DNA of 64,000 bases from Oligosphaera ethanolica. GTDB lineage: Bacteria; Verrucomicrobiota; Lentisphaeria; Oligosphaerales; Oligosphaeraceae. Each line of letters begins with the position of its first letter. Position 1 is the first letter of the stretch. The stretch covers positions 3,012,227-3,076,226 of the forward strand of contig NZ_JAUSVL010000001.1 in the NCBI RefSeq assembly GCF_030814695.1. Reading direction: 5' to 3'. Shown here one piece after another: positions 27,503-36,338 of this stretch. Position numbers and translations under genes: made by a program. The notes beneath the pieces were generated by a model, which searched no databases, was not told the DNA's origin, and saw only the letters and a program-made list of their open reading frames with translations.

Positions 27503-30367
27503 TTAGTTATTATCAAGGGCGATGATTTTCAGCACGTGTTCGCGCATGGCGTCATGGCCGCCCTTGCCGAAGAGATTGAAGATGTAGAACGGCGTTTCGG
27601 GCTGATAGTTTTCACCGGGCGCCAGGGTTGCGGTGACCTTGCGGAAGGAATCAGGATGGAGGGCGCCATCGTTCTTGGAGATCCAGAAGCGGCTGCCGAC
27701 GTCCTGGCGGTAATGGCCGGCGGCGGCGGCGGCGTAGCGCTGGCCCTGGTCTTCCAGCCAGCCGCTGAAGCGCTCGCGGTTCCAGAGATTGGGGACGGTC
27801 TGGGTGGGCAGTGCCAGCGCATTGAAAGCCGGGAAAAGGCGGAAGTGCATACCGCGGAGGTCCAGCGGCCGGGCGTTGTCGGTATTGCCGGCGGCGATGA
27901 TTTCGGAGAGGAACCAGTCGCAGTCCGGCAGTAGGATGATGCGGTAGTCCATGGTGAAAGGCCGGCTGTCTTCGGCGAGTTCTTTGGCCGGGCCTTCCTT
28001 GCGGGTTTTGACGGTGATGAGCATCATGTCGGCATTGGTGCTGATGGTGACGTCCTCGATGGCGGTGGTGTCAGCCCAGACCTGCCGGGAAGCGTCGTGC
28101 AGGTAGTGCAGCATGGTGCCGAAGCGGCCCATGGGCTGGCCGTCGAGAGCGACGTCCAGGAAGGGCTGGTTGGCCAAGCGGCTGATGCTGAGGCGGCCGT
28201 TGCTGACGCTGAAGCTCTTGTCCGCGGACAGCTGCTGGCGGAACTGCGGGTGCGGCGCGCCCCCGGCCATAGCCGGCAGGCCTTGGGCGTAACGGCGATA
28301 GACGGTGCCGCGGCTGACGTCCGGCAGGGGCTTGGGTTGCGGTACTGGCGCCAGGCGTAGTGCGCGGGCATCGCGATGGAGGGCCGTGAAAGTCGCCACG
28401 AGCTCCTCGTAGGGCTCATTGTTGGCGCGGACCAGCCCGTAGTTGGTATTTTCTGGATGGGTGGCGCGGACGCCTTCTGCCGGTTCGTCGACCCACATGA
28501 AGTAGACATAGCCGAGCATGAAGGGCATGGCCAGGAGCGTGCGGGCGTAGAGGTCGCTGGCCATGCTGCGTTCGGTCTGGGTGCGGAAACGCTGGCCAGC
28601 ACCGTGGGTGCAGGGCAGGCCGCTGTCCAGCGCGGGGAAGGACCATTCGGTGATGATGACCGGCTTTTGGGTCCAGTCGTACACCGCCTGGAAGGCGTCG
28701 CTGAGTAGTTCTGGCTGATGGAAGCCGGCGTAGGCGGCTTCCTCGTCAAGATCGACCTTGCCGTACATATTCCAGGTCAGGCAGTCGTTGTATTTGCCGG
28801 CGGCGCGCCAGACGACCTCGTGGGAGCTGCGGATGCCGGCGGTGCGGCAGCCCATGAGCATGTGGTTCTTGTCCACTTTGCGGAAAGCATCACGGGCGCA
28901 GCGGAAGTAGCGTTCGGCGATGATGGCGAGGAAGTCGGTCTTGAGCTGCGTCTGCTCGGGGGTGTTTTCCGGTAGGGCGTCCAGCTTGAGAATGTCATTA
29001 AAATCTTTGACGTTCTGCTGCCATTGCTTGTTGAAGACGACGATGTCGTCGAAGGATTTTTGGCGGAGGAAGTCACGCAGGGCCATTTTGGCGCTGTGGC
29101 GGGCGTTTTTGCGCATGACGGCATCAAAGAGGCCGCTGTGGGGCTTACCGCGGCCCCACCATGCCAGTTCGTTGTCGAGGTAGTAGCCAATGAGCCACGG
29201 GTTGTTGAGATTTTGTCGGCAAGCCAGTTCGGCGCGGTAATCGCACCATTGCTGGAAGCGGGGGTGGAAGACGTTGGGGAACGCCGAGCAGGGGCGGCCT
29301 TCGTAGGGGGTGATATCGAACTCGTCGCCAAGCGCAGCCATGTTGCCGCCGATGGAGATGTAGGCCGTGTGGGGCATGCCGCGCATGAAGAGCTCGCGCG
29401 AGCCGCCGCCGACGGTGTTGAAGCCCCAGGCCTTGAGGCGGTCGAGCGTCTGGTCGCTCCATTCCTGGCGGCTGGCGAAGGCCTTTTTGTTGTGTTCCGC
29501 GTAAGGGAAGCAGCCGCGGCTTTCGCATTCCGGGCCCTCGTAGGTCACTGTGCCGCAGCCGAGGATGACGAAGCCGCGTCCCAGTGGGTCGATCAGCCAC
29601 CAGCGGCCATCGCTATTTTGCCAGGGGTAGAAGAAACCCGTCGCGGGCTGCGTGATGTCCGCAATGAAACTGTCGCTGGCGTAGGGCGGAAAAGCCTGAG
29701 TGGCTTCGGCGACAACGGGTTCGGGTAGGGCCTTGCCCCACTGCGCCTTGATGTCGCGGTACTGGCCGCTGATGCTCAGGCCGCGGAGGGCCGGCCGCGC
29801 TGCAATGGGTTTTTCGCCATTGCGGTAGCGGACTTTGCGGAGGAAGCACTGCTGACCGTCGAGGGTGTGGACGCTGGCGCTGACGATGTCGCCGGCCAGT
29901 TCGAGGCGCAGGCGGTAGGGCGTGTCGTACTGCCAGTCGTAGTCGCGGCCGCTTGCTTCCAGTTCGTGGACGTTGTTGGCGTAGGTCCAGTGGCCTTGGT
30001 AGTTTTGGTGCATCTCAATGTGGTGCTTGCGGGCCGGCTGCGGCGATTCCGAGAGGGCGACATGCCAGAAATGGTTCGGCGAGGCGTAGAGCGCAATGCC
30101 GATGACGCCCCAGTCCTTGCCCGTGGCGAGATTGCCCTTTGGCGTGACCACGGCTTCGATCACACAGTGATCGGATATGGGCGCCTCAGTATAGGGCAGC
30201 AAGCCGCAGTTGTGGGGGTTGCTGATGCTGTCCCGAGCAAATTCCCAGTTCAGGAGGGGATTTGCCCGGGATTCCCAGCGCTCGGGAGTAAGAACCAGCG
30301 GCTGTAACTGCGCAAAAGTCAGCAACGGCAGCACGAATGACAGAAGACACAGGCATTTTCTTTTCAT
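27503..30367 (-). CDS. Secreted GH-A clan glycosidase, agarase (GH50)-like
   Basis: The 954-residue product starts with a signal peptide (MKRKCLCLLSFVLPLLTFAQ). A beta-sandwich occupies roughly residues 30-230, then a TIM barrel from about 245 to 680 with the blocks WWLIDPLGRGFVILGCGTVT, LIGYYLDNELAWWGRG (presumed acid/base Glu in DNE, near 405) and PVIITEWSFPALDSGLP (presumed nucleophile Glu, near 590). These blocks and their order match beta-agarases and related GH50-like enzymes. A C-terminal beta domain follows. It probably acts in the periplasm on galactose-containing polysaccharide, but specificity cannot be read from sequence. Confidence 0.7.
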   Translation of the reverse strand: MKRKCLCLLSFVLPLLTFAQLQPLVLTPERWESRANPLLNWEFARDSISNPHNCGLLPYTEAPISDHCVIEAVVTPKGNLATGKDWGVIGIALYASPNHFWHVALSESPQPARKHHIEMHQNYQGHWTYANNVHELEASGRDYDWQYDTPYRLRLELAGDIVSASVHTLDGQQCFLRKVRYRNGEKPIAARPALRGLSISGQYRDIKAQWGKALPEPVVAEATQAFPPYASDSFIADITQPATGFFYPWQNSDGRWWLIDPLGRGFVILGCGTVTYEGPECESRGCFPYAEHNKKAFASRQEWSDQTLDRLKAWGFNTVGGGSRELFMRGMPHTAYISIGGNMAALGDEFDITPYEGRPCSAFPNVFHPRFQQWCDYRAELACRQNLNNPWLIGYYLDNELAWWGRGKPHSGLFDAVMRKNARHSAKMALRDFLRQKSFDDIVVFNKQWQQNVKDFNDILKLDALPENTPEQTQLKTDFLAIIAERYFRCARDAFRKVDKNHMLMGCRTAGIRSSHEVVWRAAGKYNDCLTWNMYGKVDLDEEAAYAGFHQPELLSDAFQAVYDWTQKPVIITEWSFPALDSGLPCTHGAGQRFRTQTERSMASDLYARTLLAMPFMLGYVYFMWVDEPAEGVRATHPENTNYGLVRANNEPYEELVATFTALHRDARALRLAPVPQPKPLPDVSRGTVYRRYAQGLPAMAGGAPHPQFRQQLSADKSFSVSNGRLSISRLANQPFLDVALDGQPMGRFGTMLHYLHDASRQVWADTTAIEDVTISTNADMMLITVKTRKEGPAKELAEDSRPFTMDYRIILLPDCDWFLSEIIAAGNTDNARPLDLRGMHFRLFPAFNALALPTQTVPNLWNRERFSGWLEDQGQRYAAAAAGHYRQDVGSRFWISKNDGALHPDSFRKVTATLAPGENYQPETPFYIFNLFGKGGHDAMREHVLKIIALDNN

Positions 30368-30500
30368 GGTGGGTGCCTCTTGTGGTGATGGTGATCAATG
30401 ACGGCTCGGAACCCGCAGCGTTCAATGTAATCGCCAAAAACAATCAGCGCAGCATGGGCACGTGGGAAAAATTCACAGCCGGAGCCGCGGGGGGATATTC

Positions 30501-30669
30501 TGTCTTTTGTCGCGGACTGATCGGACTGATCGGACGGATCGGACTGATCACGTCGTCGGATCGGTCGATCGGTCGGATCGGTCGGATCTTCTGTCTTTTG
30601 TCGCGGACGGATTGGACTGATCGGACTGATCAAGTCGTCGGATCGGCCGATCGGTCGGATCAGTCCAAT
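30501..30669. repeat. GATC-rich array
   Basis: Two units of TGTCTTTTGTCGCGGAC followed by GATCGGACTGATC words, each ending with a fold-back around GTCGTCGGATCGGTCG. It belongs to the same family as the arrays at 7337-7427, 13389-13640 and 33371-33523. It lies upstream of the GH50-like gene and downstream of the sulfatase-like gene. Confidence 0.8.
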
Positions 30670-30702
30670 GCTCTTAACTAAACGATTTCCCTGGCGCCAG
30701 TT

Positions 30703-30905
30703 GTTTCAACCAAAACAGCCTTTTGTCATCGCGGCATTTCATCGCCGCGAAGCGGCAGAAGCGCTGAAAGCGCGAAATATGATAGCCCAGGGCAAGCACG
30801 CTGAAAGCGTGCGCCGCCCTGGGTAAAGCGCCAACTAAGGCCGAGGAACTCATTGACTGCTGCAGTATTGCGCGCTGCGACCCGTCGTCGAAGGTCTTTT
30901 AGGGC
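30703..30905 (-). repeat. Interspersed repeat block, family 'R', inverted copy
   Basis: Read on the minus strand it contains, in order, GGCCTAAAAGACC-like, CGCAGCGCGCAAT-like, AATGAGTTCC, ACCCAGGGCGGC...GCTTGCCCTGGGCTAT, GCGCTTTCAGCGCTTCTGCC, GGCTGTTTTGGTTGAAAC, the same order as in the copies at 48300-48560 and 61510-61770. Confidence 0.75.
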
Positions 30906-30941
30906 GCCCCTACAGAAAAAGCGTCGACTGCCGGCGGCGGG

Positions 30942-33335
30942 TTATTCGGTAGCGTTTACGCTGAGGGCGATGGACTTGAGTTGCACGGGCACTTCTTTGC
31001 GGACGGAGCGGTTTTTGAAGCGCGGCTTGACTTTGAAGGATAGTTTGAGCATGCCGTTGGTGAAGGGGCCAGGTGGCACAGTGAAGGCAACGTCATGGGC
31101 GGTGCCGTTTTTATTGCTGACGCTTTGCTTGTGGATGACGTCGTTGCCGGCTTTGACGGTGAGTACCATCTGGCCGGTGGCGGGAATTGCCGTTTGCAGG
31201 CGCAGGGTCATACCGGCGGTGTTGTCGGGGAGGTGAATACCCAGCCAGGAATCGCCATGGAGTCGGAGGCCTTGGCCGTCGAGTCGGCAGTCATTGGAAT
31301 AGTCGACTTGCGGGACTGGCTGCATGAGGCCGAATTCAGCGGTGACGCCGGGCATGAGATCGATGCGGTCAAGCGTGGGGTGACGGCGATGGAGGGTGAA
31401 GGCGCCGTTTTTGAGCCAGATGTAGCGCGGCAGGCAGAGCGTCTCAACGGCGTCGGTGGCAGGGATGGCGTAGTCGCCAGCTTCGTCGCTCTGCGGGCCG
31501 ATGACCTCGGCGGGGGTCTTCACCCGCTGGAAAAGCTGGTAGATGCCATTGGGCGCCTCGGGCGGGAAAACGATGTGATAATACTCGCTGCGGGCGCTCG
31601 GGTCCACCAGCAGTTCTGGGCTCGACCAGCGGGCATCGGTGTCGGCGAAGTTCTGGAAGATGAAGTGCACGATGGCCTGGTTGTAGGCCATGTGCTCTTT
31701 TTTGGCCAGGAAGAACTGGCCGTCGCGAATGACGAAGTTGTTTTGCAGGGCGGCATAGGGCTTTGTCGGTGCCGGATCGCGCTGTGAAGTCCATTCCTTG
31801 ACGGGCCAGATCACGGGCGGCGGCAGTTCGCGCGTGCCGCTGCTGGGCACGGGCTCGCGGCTAAACAGCGACTCGTCGGCTGGTGCCAGGCCGAGCTCGG
31901 CGCGAACGGTATGATTGATGTCAGTGATGGTGCAGGGAACGGCGTTGTAGCTCAGCGTCGGGCCCTTGGCGCCGGGGCGTTTGATGAGGGTGGCGACTTC
32001 CGGCGTGTAGCGCTCGGAATGATCGCCGGTGATGATCAGCAACGACTGGTCGTAGAGCCCGAACTCCTGGAGTTTTTCCAAGAGAAATTCCAGGATAAGC
32101 ATGGAGCCGCGCAGCTGTCGGATGCGAGATGTTTCCAGGTTTGGTTCAAGATATTCGTCAGTGGCGATGGGGACGTGGGGGCCTTGCAGGTGGATGTACT
32201 TGAACACTTTCGGGTCTTCGCCCACGCGCGCTTCGGCTTGTATGCGGCGGTAGATGGCGCTGTCATGGGAATCGAAGACTCGGCCCATGGTGTATTCGCC
32301 CGGAGTGACAAAACGGTCGGTGACGCTGAAGTAGGCATTGCCCAGCAGCGGTTGCAGAAAATAAGGGGTGGTAGTGGCCATCCACACGTCCAGGAGGGTC
32401 CGGCGGGACTGACTGTGGGAGCTGAGCCGAACGGCGTTGTCCAGCAAGGCCGGGTCATAGGAGATAGTCTGCAGCACGTAGGGATAGCCCTCACAACGAT
32501 AGCCGGCCTTTTTTAGTGCCACAAAGAGCGACGTGTCGGCAGAAAAAGCCTGTTTCAGGTAGCGTGAGTGCTTGTCGTCGAGGTCGCGGCCATTTTCCGG
32601 CGGGTATTCCATGCCGGTGAGCATGGCCGGCACTGCAAATTGCGTGCTGGGAATGGGGCTGGTCATGCGGTCAAAACAGACAAAGTCCTTGAAGAGCTCA
32701 CTGAGCTCCTCATATTCATTCACGGTTTCCTTGAACAGCTGCTCGCCGAGGCAGTCGACGACCACGACGATGACGTTGTCCTGGCTGCCAAAGGCGAATT
32801 TCTGCCCTTCGCCGACGGTGTATTCAAAATGCTGTGATGCCGACTGCGGCCTCATCAGTGCGGGGCTGATCAGCGGTACCAACTGCGTGCAGATCGCCGC
32901 GCCGGCGATGCGCCAGGCGTTCAGAGAGACCCACTGGCGGAAGCGCCAGGCCACAACCAGTGGCAGCACCATGACCAGCGCTTCCAGAACAACCGCGTTG
33001 AGCATATTTGGATCAAAGGACGAGATCAGGGTGTCATTGCGGCCGAGCAAGTAGGTATGCAAGGGCATACGCAGCCACAGGGAAAAACTCGCGCCGATGA
33101 TCAGCGCGTTGGTCAGGACAAACGCCGAGGAGCGGCGAATGAGCCGCTGGCAGCTGTAAAGCAACAGGCATATCACCAAGGCAATCAGCGCCAGGGAGGC
33201 AAACAAGGGCCCGGCGCGGAACGTGAACTCGGCCGTGTTGCGGCCGTAAAGCACCGCCGCCGGCAGGACCAGCGTCATGGCCAGCAGCAGGCTGGCAGAG
33301 AGGGCCGAGAGATCACGGGAGGAAAGATGACGCAT
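30942..33335 (-). CDS. Membrane-bound sulfatase-like (alkaline phosphatase superfamily) enzyme
   Basis: The 797-residue product has about five membrane segments in its first 155 residues, then a catalytic domain of the alkaline phosphatase superfamily: the first metal Asp in VIVVVVDCLGEQLF (near residue 192), the nucleophile region TSPIPSTQFAVPAMLTG (near 235), YIHLQGPHVP (near 378) and the second metal site IITGDHSERY (near 440). The nucleophile region lacks the CxPSR formylglycine motif, so it is more like LTA-synthase or phosphoethanolamine-transferase-type members using Ser/Thr. The last ~150 residues form a beta domain. It probably modifies a cell-surface glycan. It is third in a set with the methyltransferase and YIDPG protein, after a 190 base spacer. 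Confidence 0.75.
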   Translation of the reverse strand: MRHLSSRDLSALSASLLLAMTLVLPAAVLYGRNTAEFTFRAGPLFASLALIALVICLLLYSCQRLIRRSSAFVLTNALIIGASFSLWLRMPLHTYLLGRNDTLISSFDPNMLNAVVLEALVMVLPLVVAWRFRQWVSLNAWRIAGAAICTQLVPLISPALMRPQSASQHFEYTVGEGQKFAFGSQDNVIVVVVDCLGEQLFKETVNEYEELSELFKDFVCFDRMTSPIPSTQFAVPAMLTGMEYPPENGRDLDDKHSRYLKQAFSADTSLFVALKKAGYRCEGYPYVLQTISYDPALLDNAVRLSSHSQSRRTLLDVWMATTTPYFLQPLLGNAYFSVTDRFVTPGEYTMGRVFDSHDSAIYRRIQAEARVGEDPKVFKYIHLQGPHVPIATDEYLEPNLETSRIRQLRGSMLILEFLLEKLQEFGLYDQSLLIITGDHSERYTPEVATLIKRPGAKGPTLSYNAVPCTITDINHTVRAELGLAPADESLFSREPVPSSGTRELPPPVIWPVKEWTSQRDPAPTKPYAALQNNFVIRDGQFFLAKKEHMAYNQAIVHFIFQNFADTDARWSSPELLVDPSARSEYYHIVFPPEAPNGIYQLFQRVKTPAEVIGPQSDEAGDYAIPATDAVETLCLPRYIWLKNGAFTLHRRHPTLDRIDLMPGVTAEFGLMQPVPQVDYSNDCRLDGQGLRLHGDSWLGIHLPDNTAGMTLRLQTAIPATGQMVLTVKAGNDVIHKQSVSNKNGTAHDVAFTVPPGPFTNGMLKLSFKVKPRFKNRSVRKEVPVQLKSIALSVNATE

Positions 33336-33370
33336 GGCGCTCCTGGGGTGGTTTATTCGTCGGTGGATTG

Positions 33371-33523
33371 GCTGTCGTTTATCGCGGACGGATCGGACGG
33401 ATCGGCTGTCTTTTTTGTCGCGGACGGATCGGACGGATCGGCTGTCTTTTTTGTCGCGGACGGATCGGACTGATCCGTCCGATTGATCGGTCCGATCGGT
33501 CCGATCAGTCCGATCCGTCCGAT
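33371..33523. repeat. GATC-rich array inside a presumed operon
   Basis: Three units of the form GGCTGTCTTTTTTGTCGCGG plus GATCGGACGGATC, ending in the inverse words GGTCCGATCGGTCCGATCAG. It fills the spacer between the methyltransferase stop (33526) and the sulfatase-like start (33335), so the words would be transcribed if the genes share an mRNA. Confidence 0.8.
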
Positions 33524-33525
33524 GA

Positions 33526-34896
33526 TTATTTCTTCAAGAAGATGATGCTTCGTTTTGACTCCACGATATTTTCGACGTGGCATTGGCTGAAGGACTGTGC
33601 GAAGGCCTGGCAGACCTGTTCGAGCGTCCAGTCGGGGCAGATATCTGGCCGCGAGCGGAGGAGTCGTTGGACCTGTCCGTCGTCTTTGGGGACGAATTCG
33701 ACGATGGCGCTGTCGGCGCACTGTGCGAAGAGCCTGACGATGTGGGCGAGGGACCAGTTGCTGCCGATGCGCAGGTGGTGGATGAGTGCGAGGCCCATGG
33801 CCAGGTCGCCGCGACAGCGCTCCAGGAAGGGCTGGCGCTCGGTGTTGAAGAGGCCCAGGCCGGGCGTGGGATTGTCCAGGTTCTGCACCAGTGGGTAGAT
33901 GCGGCTGTCGGCTTGGCCACGGATGGAGCGGTAGAGACCGGCGACGGCGCCGTGATCCATGTCGGCGGCAACCACTAGGGCTGCGTGTTCGGCGGCCACG
34001 CGGGAGAACTCGCCGTTGTTGGCGCCCAGGTCGATGACGCGGGCTGTGGCGGCGAGTTCGCCGCAGGCCTTGGCGACCAGCCGGTGCTTGTCCGCAAAGG
34101 CCTGGTCGTTGTAGTTGGTGTCGTGATAGTAGTCATGCCAGGCGCTTTGCGGCAATGGCGAGCGCATGGCGCTGACGCCGGCGCGGAGGTTTGCCAGCAT
34201 GGCGCGGAGGCTGTTAATGGACATGGTCGCGCTTTTGCCGCCGCTTTTGCGCGTACTGTCGGCGAAACGCCGTTGCATTTTGGCGTGGAGATGGATGTGT
34301 ATGAGCAAGCTTGGCCGCAGCCAGCTGGACCAGGGCAGGAGTTGTGAAGCGAGGTCCAGGGGCAGGCCGTCGAGAAAGCAGCGCGAGATCATGCCGAGGA
34401 GGGCGTCGTTGCGGCTGATGACGGCCAGCGGCGCGAGGAAGTGCTCGCAGAACTGCCGATAGGCGGGCCATGGCCGGCCAGCGACATAGCGGGTGAACGA
34501 GCCGTGGTCGAGGAAGACCGGCCGGCCGCCGCGCCAAGCGACATTGAAGGCGCTGGCATCCTTGAGCATCATGCCCTTGGCCAGCGCGGCGAGCATGACG
34601 TCAATGGTGAGCGTGGCTGCGTCCTGCAGCTGTTCGAAGCACCACTCGTAGGGGTAGCTGATCCAGGGCAGCGGCGACAGCTTGAGGCGCATGGCGCCGT
34701 CGGGCATGGCGCCGTCGGTGCTGAAGGGCACGAGTTGACCGCCGGCGCTGAGTTCGTCGGCCAGACCGGACTGTCGCAGCAGCTCCATGTCATCCCGGCC
34801 GACCGCGGTGACGCTGCGGTAGGGCAAGCCGTTGAGCCAGAAGACATGGCCGCCGGGATCGCGAAATGAGCCGGGGTCTTGTCGGAACTCAGTCAT
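33526..34896 (-). CDS. NoeA-like SAM-dependent methyltransferase with N-terminal kinase-like half
   Basis: The 456-residue product matches the family named after the nodulation protein NoeA. The N-terminal half has the family blocks SFRDPGGHVFWLNGLPYRSV (residues 8-27), SYPYEWCFEQLQDAATLTI near 80, LKDASAFNVAWRGGRPVFLD near 112 and WPAYRQFCEHFLAPLA near 145; the C-terminal half has a Rossmann SAM-binding motif VIDLGANNGEFSRVAAEHAA near 285. The start at 34896 lies inside the end of the small upstream gene and has AGGA upstream; the frame is open to 34965. Its target is probably a surface glycan, by context with the membrane sulfatase-like enzyme. Confidence 0.78.
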   Translation of the reverse strand: MTEFRQDPGSFRDPGGHVFWLNGLPYRSVTAVGRDDMELLRQSGLADELSAGGQLVPFSTDGAMPDGAMRLKLSPLPWISYPYEWCFEQLQDAATLTIDVMLAALAKGMMLKDASAFNVAWRGGRPVFLDHGSFTRYVAGRPWPAYRQFCEHFLAPLAVISRNDALLGMISRCFLDGLPLDLASQLLPWSSWLRPSLLIHIHLHAKMQRRFADSTRKSGGKSATMSINSLRAMLANLRAGVSAMRSPLPQSAWHDYYHDTNYNDQAFADKHRLVAKACGELAATARVIDLGANNGEFSRVAAEHAALVVAADMDHGAVAGLYRSIRGQADSRIYPLVQNLDNPTPGLGLFNTERQPFLERCRGDLAMGLALIHHLRIGSNWSLAHIVRLFAQCADSAIVEFVPKDDGQVQRLLRSRPDICPDWTLEQVCQAFAQSFSQCHVENIVESKRSIIFLKK

Positions 34897-35047
34897 CTTT
34901 GTGATCCTGCGGCTTGCGGAAGAGGCCCAGCACCCAGTTTTTGATGCGACTGTAGAAAAAGGCAAGGGCGAAAAGCCCAGCCAGTGCGCCCTGCAGGATC
35001 ATGCTGCCAACGCCGGGGTCGATATAAGCCAGAATAAATCCACACAT
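34889..35047 (-). CDS. Small YIDPG-type membrane protein
   Basis: A 52-residue protein begins at 35047 with a strong GGAGG ribosome site seven bases upstream. It reads MCGFILAYIDPGVGSMILQG and continues through one hydrophobic helix (about residues 16-33) to a basic tail ending KPQDHKDD. The YIDPGxGS-x-ILQ motif marks a family of tiny membrane proteins often found beside NoeA-like methyltransferases and membrane sulfatases. Its stop codon overlaps the methyltransferase start by eight bases, so the two are translationally coupled. Function unknown; an adaptor or assembly factor for the membrane enzyme is a reasonable guess. Confidence 0.82.
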   Translation of the reverse strand: MCGFILAYIDPGVGSMILQGALAGLFALAFFYSRIKNWVLGLFRKPQDHKDD

Positions 35048-35291
35048 GGCAGTCCTCCGTATGTTCGTAGTTGGCGTCGTTATCCCCTCAGACCATGTTC
35101 GTTACGTGGCAAAACACATCCTGCGGCCATCACTTGGGGGCGCTGCGCTGCTCACTGCATATAACTGGCAATGTGCCGGCATTATTTCAGCCATTGGGCG
35201 AATAATTTTGGCTACACTCTTGTCAAAGTGGCAGACGCTCCCGGTCGCAGCGTTTTGTCCCGTTGTCGGGGCCGGGGTGGTTCCGGCGAGT

Positions 35292-35321
35292 TATATTATA
35301 CGCACGTTGAGTCACTCAACG
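35292..35321 (+). promoter_or_regulatory. Candidate bio promoter -10 box and palindromic operator
   Basis: A TATATTAT-like -10 (35292-35299) is followed after five bases by CGTTGAGT-C-ACTCAACG (35305-35321), a perfect 17 base palindrome that would cover the transcription start of the bio operon. It does not match the BirA operator half-site TTGTAAACC nor the BioR site, so the regulator is unknown. No good -35 box was found. Confidence 0.5.
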
Positions 35322-35350
35322 CAACCCCCAGACACATGAAAGCGAGGCCC

Positions 35351-36334
35351 ATGAAGCTGCACCCCCTGATTGTTGACGCCTACAAAGTCCTGGCGGGGGA
35401 AGAGATGACACGGGAGGAAACACTGGCGCTGGCGGTGGAGATCGCCGGCGAGGACATCATGGACCTGCTGGCGCTGGCCAACAAGGTCCGCAAGAAATAT
35501 GCCGGTCCCATTGAGGCCTGTTCCATCCTCAATGTCAAGTCCGGCCGCTGCAGCCAGAACTGTCGCTTTTGCGCGCAGAGCGGGCATTACGACACCGGCG
35601 TGGACACCTACGAGTTGCTGTCACCGGAACAGGTTGTGGCCGCTGCCCGGAAGGTCTATGACGCCGGCATCCGGCGCTTCGGCTATGTCACCAGCGGCTG
35701 CGGTTACACGGTGGCCGATGACGAATTTCGGCAGATACTGGCCACGCTCGATCGCCTGCATGACGAATTTCCGGATATGCAAATCTGCGTGTCCATTGGC
35801 ATACTCAGCGAGGAGACCGCGCGGTTGCTGGCGGAGCACCACGTGTACCGTTACAACATGAACCTGCAGACCAGCCCAGCGCGTTACCGCGAGCTGATTG
35901 CCGATACGCACGCCATTGACGACAAGATAGCGACCATCCGCGCCCTGCAGAAGGCCGGGGTGACCAACTGCACCGGCGGCATTTTCGGCTTGGGCGAGAG
36001 CTGGGCCGACCGCGTGGACATGGCTTTCGCCATCAAGGACCTCGACGTGGAGGGCATTCCTTTGAATGTCCTTTTGCCCATCAAGGGCACGCCGCTGGCG
36101 GATCGGCCGATCCTGGCGCCCGTGGAGGTCGCCAAGGCTTTCGCGCTGTTCCGCCTGGTCAATCCGACCAAGACGATCAAATTTGCCGCCGGCCGCGAAA
36201 CGACCATGAAGGACTTCCAGGGCCTGCTGATGCTCGCTGGTGCCAATGGCATGATCACCGGCGGCTACCTGACGACTCGCGGTCGCAGCGTCGACGACGA
36301 CGCGGCCTTCATCCGGCACCTCAACGAGTTTTGA
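35351..36334 (+). CDS. bioB: Biotin synthase
   Basis: The 327-residue radical-SAM enzyme inserts sulfur into dethiobiotin. The [4Fe-4S] motif CSQNCRFCAQSG (CxxxCxxC) is near residue 56; the conserved residues for the second cluster lie in GVTNCTGGIFGLGE near 195 and in NVLLPIKGTPL. Start choice: ATG 35336 or 35351; the latter has GCGAGG just upstream and begins MKLHPLIVDAYKVLAGE, the usual N-terminus. The frame is open much further upstream but that part is non-conserved. It is the first gene of the bio operon. Confidence 0.96.
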   Translation: MKLHPLIVDAYKVLAGEEMTREETLALAVEIAGEDIMDLLALANKVRKKYAGPIEACSILNVKSGRCSQNCRFCAQSGHYDTGVDTYELLSPEQVVAAARKVYDAGIRRFGYVTSGCGYTVADDEFRQILATLDRLHDEFPDMQICVSIGILSEETARLLAEHHVYRYNMNLQTSPARYRELIADTHAIDDKIATIRALQKAGVTNCTGGIFGLGESWADRVDMAFAIKDLDVEGIPLNVLLPIKGTPLADRPILAPVEVAKAFALFRLVNPTKTIKFAAGRETTMKDFQGLLMLAGANGMITGGYLTTRGRSVDDDAAFIRHLNEF

Positions 36335-36338
36335 CAGC

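Noticed and set aside
35171-35350. bioB start at 35171, giving a 60-residue N-terminal extension.
   Set aside because: The extension is non-conserved and would cover the promoter-like box and palindrome; conserved BioB sequence starts at 35351.
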